Of a stretch of DNA of 6,972 nucleotides, positions 5,312-6,972 are shown piece by piece. Position 1 is the stretch's first letter; each line of letters begins with the position of its first letter. Origin of the DNA: Actinomycetales bacterium UBA1416 (GTDB lineage Bacteria; Actinomycetota; Actinomycetes; Actinomycetales; Actinomycetaceae); contig DBPQ01000028.1 of the NCBI GenBank assembly GCA_002304945.1, positions 1-6,972 on the forward strand. The letters are read 5' to 3'. The notes under the pieces were generated by a model, which was not told the DNA's origin, searched no databases, and saw only the letters and a list, made by a program, of their open reading frames with translations. A program made the position numbers and the translations under genes.

Positions 5312-6577
5312 GTGACGGACCTGATCGACGAGCTGCAGTGGCGTGGGCTCATCGCCCAGACCACGGGAATCGACGAGCTGCGCGCGGCATTCGCCGCCGG
5401 ACCCGTCACCTACTACTGCGGCTTCGACCCCACCGCGCCCTCCCTGCACCACGGCCACCTCGTCCAGCTGGTCCTCATGCGCCACCTCCAACGCGCCGGC
5501 CACCGGCCCATCGCGCTCGTCGGCGGCGCCACCGGGATGATCGGTGACCCGCGGACGTCGGGGGAGCGCACCCTCAATCCCAAGGAGGTCGTCGCCGAGT
5601 GGACGGAGCGGTTGCGGGCGCAGATTCAGCCATTCCTGGCCTTCGAGGGCGAGAATGCCGCGCGCCTGGTGAACAACCTCGACTGGACGGCTGAACTCAC
5701 CGCCATCGACCTGCTGCGAGACATCGGGAAGCACTTCCGGCTGGGGACGATGCTCGCGAAGGACACGGTGGCACGCCGGCTCGCCAGCGACGAGGGGATC
5801 TCCTTCACCGAGTTCTCCTACTCCCTCCTCCAGGCGAACGACTTCCGCGAGTTGAGACACCGCTACGGATGCACCCTGCAGACGGGCGGGAACGACCAGT
5901 GGGGCAATCTGATCGCGGGCGTCGACCTGATCAGGAAGGCGGACGGCACCGGGGTGCACGTCCTCACCACGCCGCTGATCACCAGGTCAGACGGCACGAA
6001 GTTCGGGAAGTCCGAGGGCGGGGCGGTGTGGCTCGCTCCCGACATGCTGAGCCCGTACCAGTTCTTCCAGTTCTGGTTGAACACCGAGGACGCGGACGTC
6101 ATCCACTACCTGAAGGTCTTCACCTTCCTGCCACGCGAGCAGATCGAAACGCTGGAGTCCGACGTGCGGGAGAAGCCGTGGGCCCGGAACGCGCAGCGCG
6201 CCCTCGCCCGCGAGGTGACGACGCTCGTGCACGGCGCCGAGGCGACCGTCGACGTGGAGCGCGCCGCACGCGCCCTCTTCGGGAACGATGACCTGCGAGT
6301 CCTCCGGCCCGAGGTCCTGGCCGACGCCGTCTCTCACCTGGACGGCGGCCCCGCCGTCGTCGGCGAGACCACCATGGTCGACCTGCTCCTGACGACCCGA
6401 CTCGAGAGTGGACGATCGGCCGCGCGCCGGACCATAGCGTCGGGCGGGGCGTACCTCAACAACGTGAAGATCACCGACGAGGACATCGTCGTGAGACAGG
6501 CAGACGTCCTGCCCGGCGGGTACCTGCTCGTGCGCAAGGGGCGTCGAACGCTCGCCGTCGCCCACGTCCGTTCCTGA
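5312..6577 (+). CDS. tyrS: Tyrosyl-tRNA synthetase
   Basis: A 421-residue class I aminoacyl-tRNA synthetase that charges tRNA-Tyr with tyrosine using ATP; it works as a cytosolic dimer. The Rossmann catalytic domain carries the HIGH-type motif H-H-G-H (46-49) within F-D-P-T-A-P-S-L, the tyrosine pocket Tyr34, Y-S-L-L-Q-A-N-D (170-177; Tyr170, Gln174, Asp177), G-G-N-D-Q-W-G (192-198), and the KMSKS-type loop K-F-G-K-S (230-234). The C-terminal S4 RNA-binding domain (about 355-421) holds S-A-A-R-R-T-I-x-x-G-G-A-Y-L-N-N. The length is standard for the bacterial TyrS1 type. The start is GTG 5312, one base after the argH stop, with GGAGG (5302-5306) inside the end of argH, so translation is coupled to argH. 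No T-box leader can fit. The next transcription unit downstream is the rRNA operon. Confidence 0.97.
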   Translation: MTDLIDELQWRGLIAQTTGIDELRAAFAAGPVTYYCGFDPTAPSLHHGHLVQLVLMRHLQRAGHRPIALVGGATGMIGDPRTSGERTLNPKEVVAEWTERLRAQIQPFLAFEGENAARLVNNLDWTAELTAIDLLRDIGKHFRLGTMLAKDTVARRLASDEGISFTEFSYSLLQANDFRELRHRYGCTLQTGGNDQWGNLIAGVDLIRKADGTGVHVLTTPLITRSDGTKFGKSEGGAVWLAPDMLSPYQFFQFWLNTEDADVIHYLKVFTFLPREQIETLESDVREKPWARNAQRALAREVTTLVHGAEATVDVERAARALFGNDDLRVLRPEVLADAVSHLDGGPAVVGETTMVDLLLTTRLESGRSAARRTIASGGAYLNNVKITDEDIVVRQADVLPGGYLLVRKGRRTLAVAHVRS

Positions 6578-6686
6578 TTGTGACCTAGCTGACACTGGAG
6601 AACGCGTGGCCGTCGACACCAGTCGATGACACAAAACTGCAGGTCAGGGGTTCAGGACTGCACCGAGACCCGCTCGTCGCCCGGGT
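6578..6686 (+). other. Spacer between tyrS and the rRNA promoters
   Basis: No gene is seen. Weak inverted repeats occur: ACTGG (6594-6598) with CCAGT (6619-6623), and TGCAG (6638-6642) with CTGCA (6658-6662). Either might help end the tyrS transcript, but neither stem exceeds five base pairs nor has a T-run, so no terminator is called. The short open frames crossing this stretch lack codon bias and ribosome sites. Confidence 0.5.
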
Positions 6687-6715
6687 TTGACTCCCACGGC
6701 AGCGGTGCGTAACGT
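6687..6715 (+). promoter_or_regulatory. Candidate rRNA operon promoter, upstream (P1)
   Basis: TTGACT (6687-6692) and TAACGT (6710-6715) are separated by exactly 17 bases. The -35 matches the sigma70 consensus TTGACA at five of six positions, and the -10 has the essential T-A-x-x-x-T. Transcription would begin near 6722. Position upstream of an rRNA leader supports a housekeeping-sigma promoter. Confidence 0.6.
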
Positions 6716-6738
6716 ACAACGTGCTGTCCGAGCGGAAC

Positions 6739-6753
6739 GGCCCCAACGGGGCC
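6739..6753 (+). other. GC hairpin between the tandem rRNA promoters
   Basis: GGCCCC (6739-6744) pairs with GGGGCC (6748-6753) around an AAC loop; GTCC (6726-6729) and GGAC (6755-6758) can extend it across an internal loop. It would form within the first 40 bases of an RNA started at P1 and lies upstream of P2. It may pause or end P1 transcripts or simply be structured leader; no T-run follows. Confidence 0.45.
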
Positions 6754-6775
6754 AGGACGATCGGCCACGCGGGAC

Positions 6776-6804
6776 TCGACAAGCAGCCATCGAGCAGCTA
6801 GAAT
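6776..6804 (+). promoter_or_regulatory. Candidate rRNA operon promoter, downstream (P2)
   Basis: TCGACA (6776-6781) and TAGAAT (6799-6804) are separated by 17 bases; each hexamer matches the sigma70 consensus at five of six positions. The stretch after the -10, CGGGAC, is GC-rich, as in stringently controlled rRNA promoters, and the start would fall near 6811. This is the best promoter in the window. Confidence 0.75.
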
Positions 6805-6810
6805 CGGGAC

Positions 6811-6972
6811 TCGCGAAAAGACCTTCGAAGTCGAACCGAGACGCTCAGGCGGCCGGGACCGAGGAGGCGCACAACCCCCTCGAACCAACCCGATCAGGGT
6901 GCAGTTCGCGGTGTGTGTTTGTTGTTTGATATCTCAACAGTGTGTTTGGTTTTTTGATGCCATTTGGCTGCA
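6811..6972 (+). promoter_or_regulatory. rRNA operon leader (5' of 16S rRNA), incomplete at the window edge
   Basis: From about 6911 the sequence becomes T-rich and resembles the conserved actinobacterial rRNA leader: GTTTGTTGTTTGATATCTCA followed by ACAGTGTGTTTGG, close to the TTGTTTGAGAACTCAA...GTGTGTTTGG element known before 16S genes in mycobacteria and relatives. Such leaders carry box A-like antitermination signals and one strand of the 16S processing stem. The 5' part (6811-6910) is GC-rich and holds small stems such as ACCC (6888-6891) with GGGT (6897-6900). No 16S sequence is present before base 6972; it should start soon after. Recognition is from memory of the motif. Confidence 0.8.
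6913..6958 (+). repeat. Imperfect direct repeat in the rRNA leader
   Basis: GTGTGTTTGTTGTTTGAT (6913-6930) recurs as GTGTGTTTGGTTTTTTGAT (6940-6958). The two copies share GTGTGTTTG at the start and TTTGAT at the end and begin 27 bases apart. Between them lies GTTG-(10)-CAAC (6921-6938), centred on GATATC. Repetition of T-rich units is common in actinobacterial rRNA leaders. Confidence 0.6.

Noticed and set aside
20..6597. CTGACACTG occurs both at 20-28 and at 6589-6597, possibly marking ends of an inserted segment.
   Set aside because: A shared 9-mer is expected many times by chance in 7 kb, and no integrase, transposase or tRNA target is present.
6683..6695. A tRNA T-arm-like GGG-TTTGACT-CCC.
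   Set aside because: The loop lacks the invariant C56, the stem is only three base pairs, and no acceptor, D-arm or anticodon arm fits upstream. It is better explained as the P1 -35 region.
6687..6929. An 80-codon plus-strand open frame in the rRNA promoter region.
   Set aside because: It starts inside the P1 -35 box, covers both promoters and the leader, has no ribosome site and no coding third-position bias.

Overview
The window comes from a high-GC Gram-positive bacterium (Actinomycetota). Coding third positions are strongly G/C, Shine-Dalgarno sequences are strong, starts include GTG, and the right end carries a T-rich leader of the kind that precedes 16S rRNA genes in actinobacteria. 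The order argR-argH-tyrS-rRNA operon recalls Propionibacteriaceae and relatives, but that placement rests on memory of gene order and is tentative.

Left part (1-3262): a possible last few codons of an upstream gene, a 14-bp hairpin, then three co-directional genes: a 10-helix drug/metabolite transporter (EamA type), a 12-helix MFS transporter of the metabolite:H+ symporter (MHS) type, and a TetR-family repressor. The spacer between the two transporters (1183-1293) is full of inverted repeats, including a perfect 12-bp repeat just upstream of a textbook ribosome binding site. The TetR gene has its own candidate -10 box. The substrates and the TetR ligand cannot be read from sequence.

Centre (3263-6577): a tight housekeeping block, argR-argH-tyrS. 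argR (arginine repressor) and argH (argininosuccinate lyase) overlap by 8 bases; argH and tyrS (tyrosyl-tRNA synthetase) are one base apart. ARG-box-like sequence sits between tetR and argR and overlaps a possible -10 box, which fits autoregulation. argG, commonly between argR and argH in actinobacteria, is absent here.

Right end (6578-6972): no protein gene. It holds two tandem sigma70-type promoters (TTGACT-N17-TAACGT and TCGACA-N17-TAGAAT), a GC hairpin between them, and a T-rich rRNA leader with an imperfect direct repeat. The 16S gene itself should begin shortly after the last base and is not in the window.

All genes read rightward. I see no mobile element, CRISPR array, tRNA or phage gene. 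The families are well known; the parts worth a second look are regulatory: the two spacers upstream of the MFS and argR genes, the coupling of tyrS to an arginine operon, and the rRNA promoter region.
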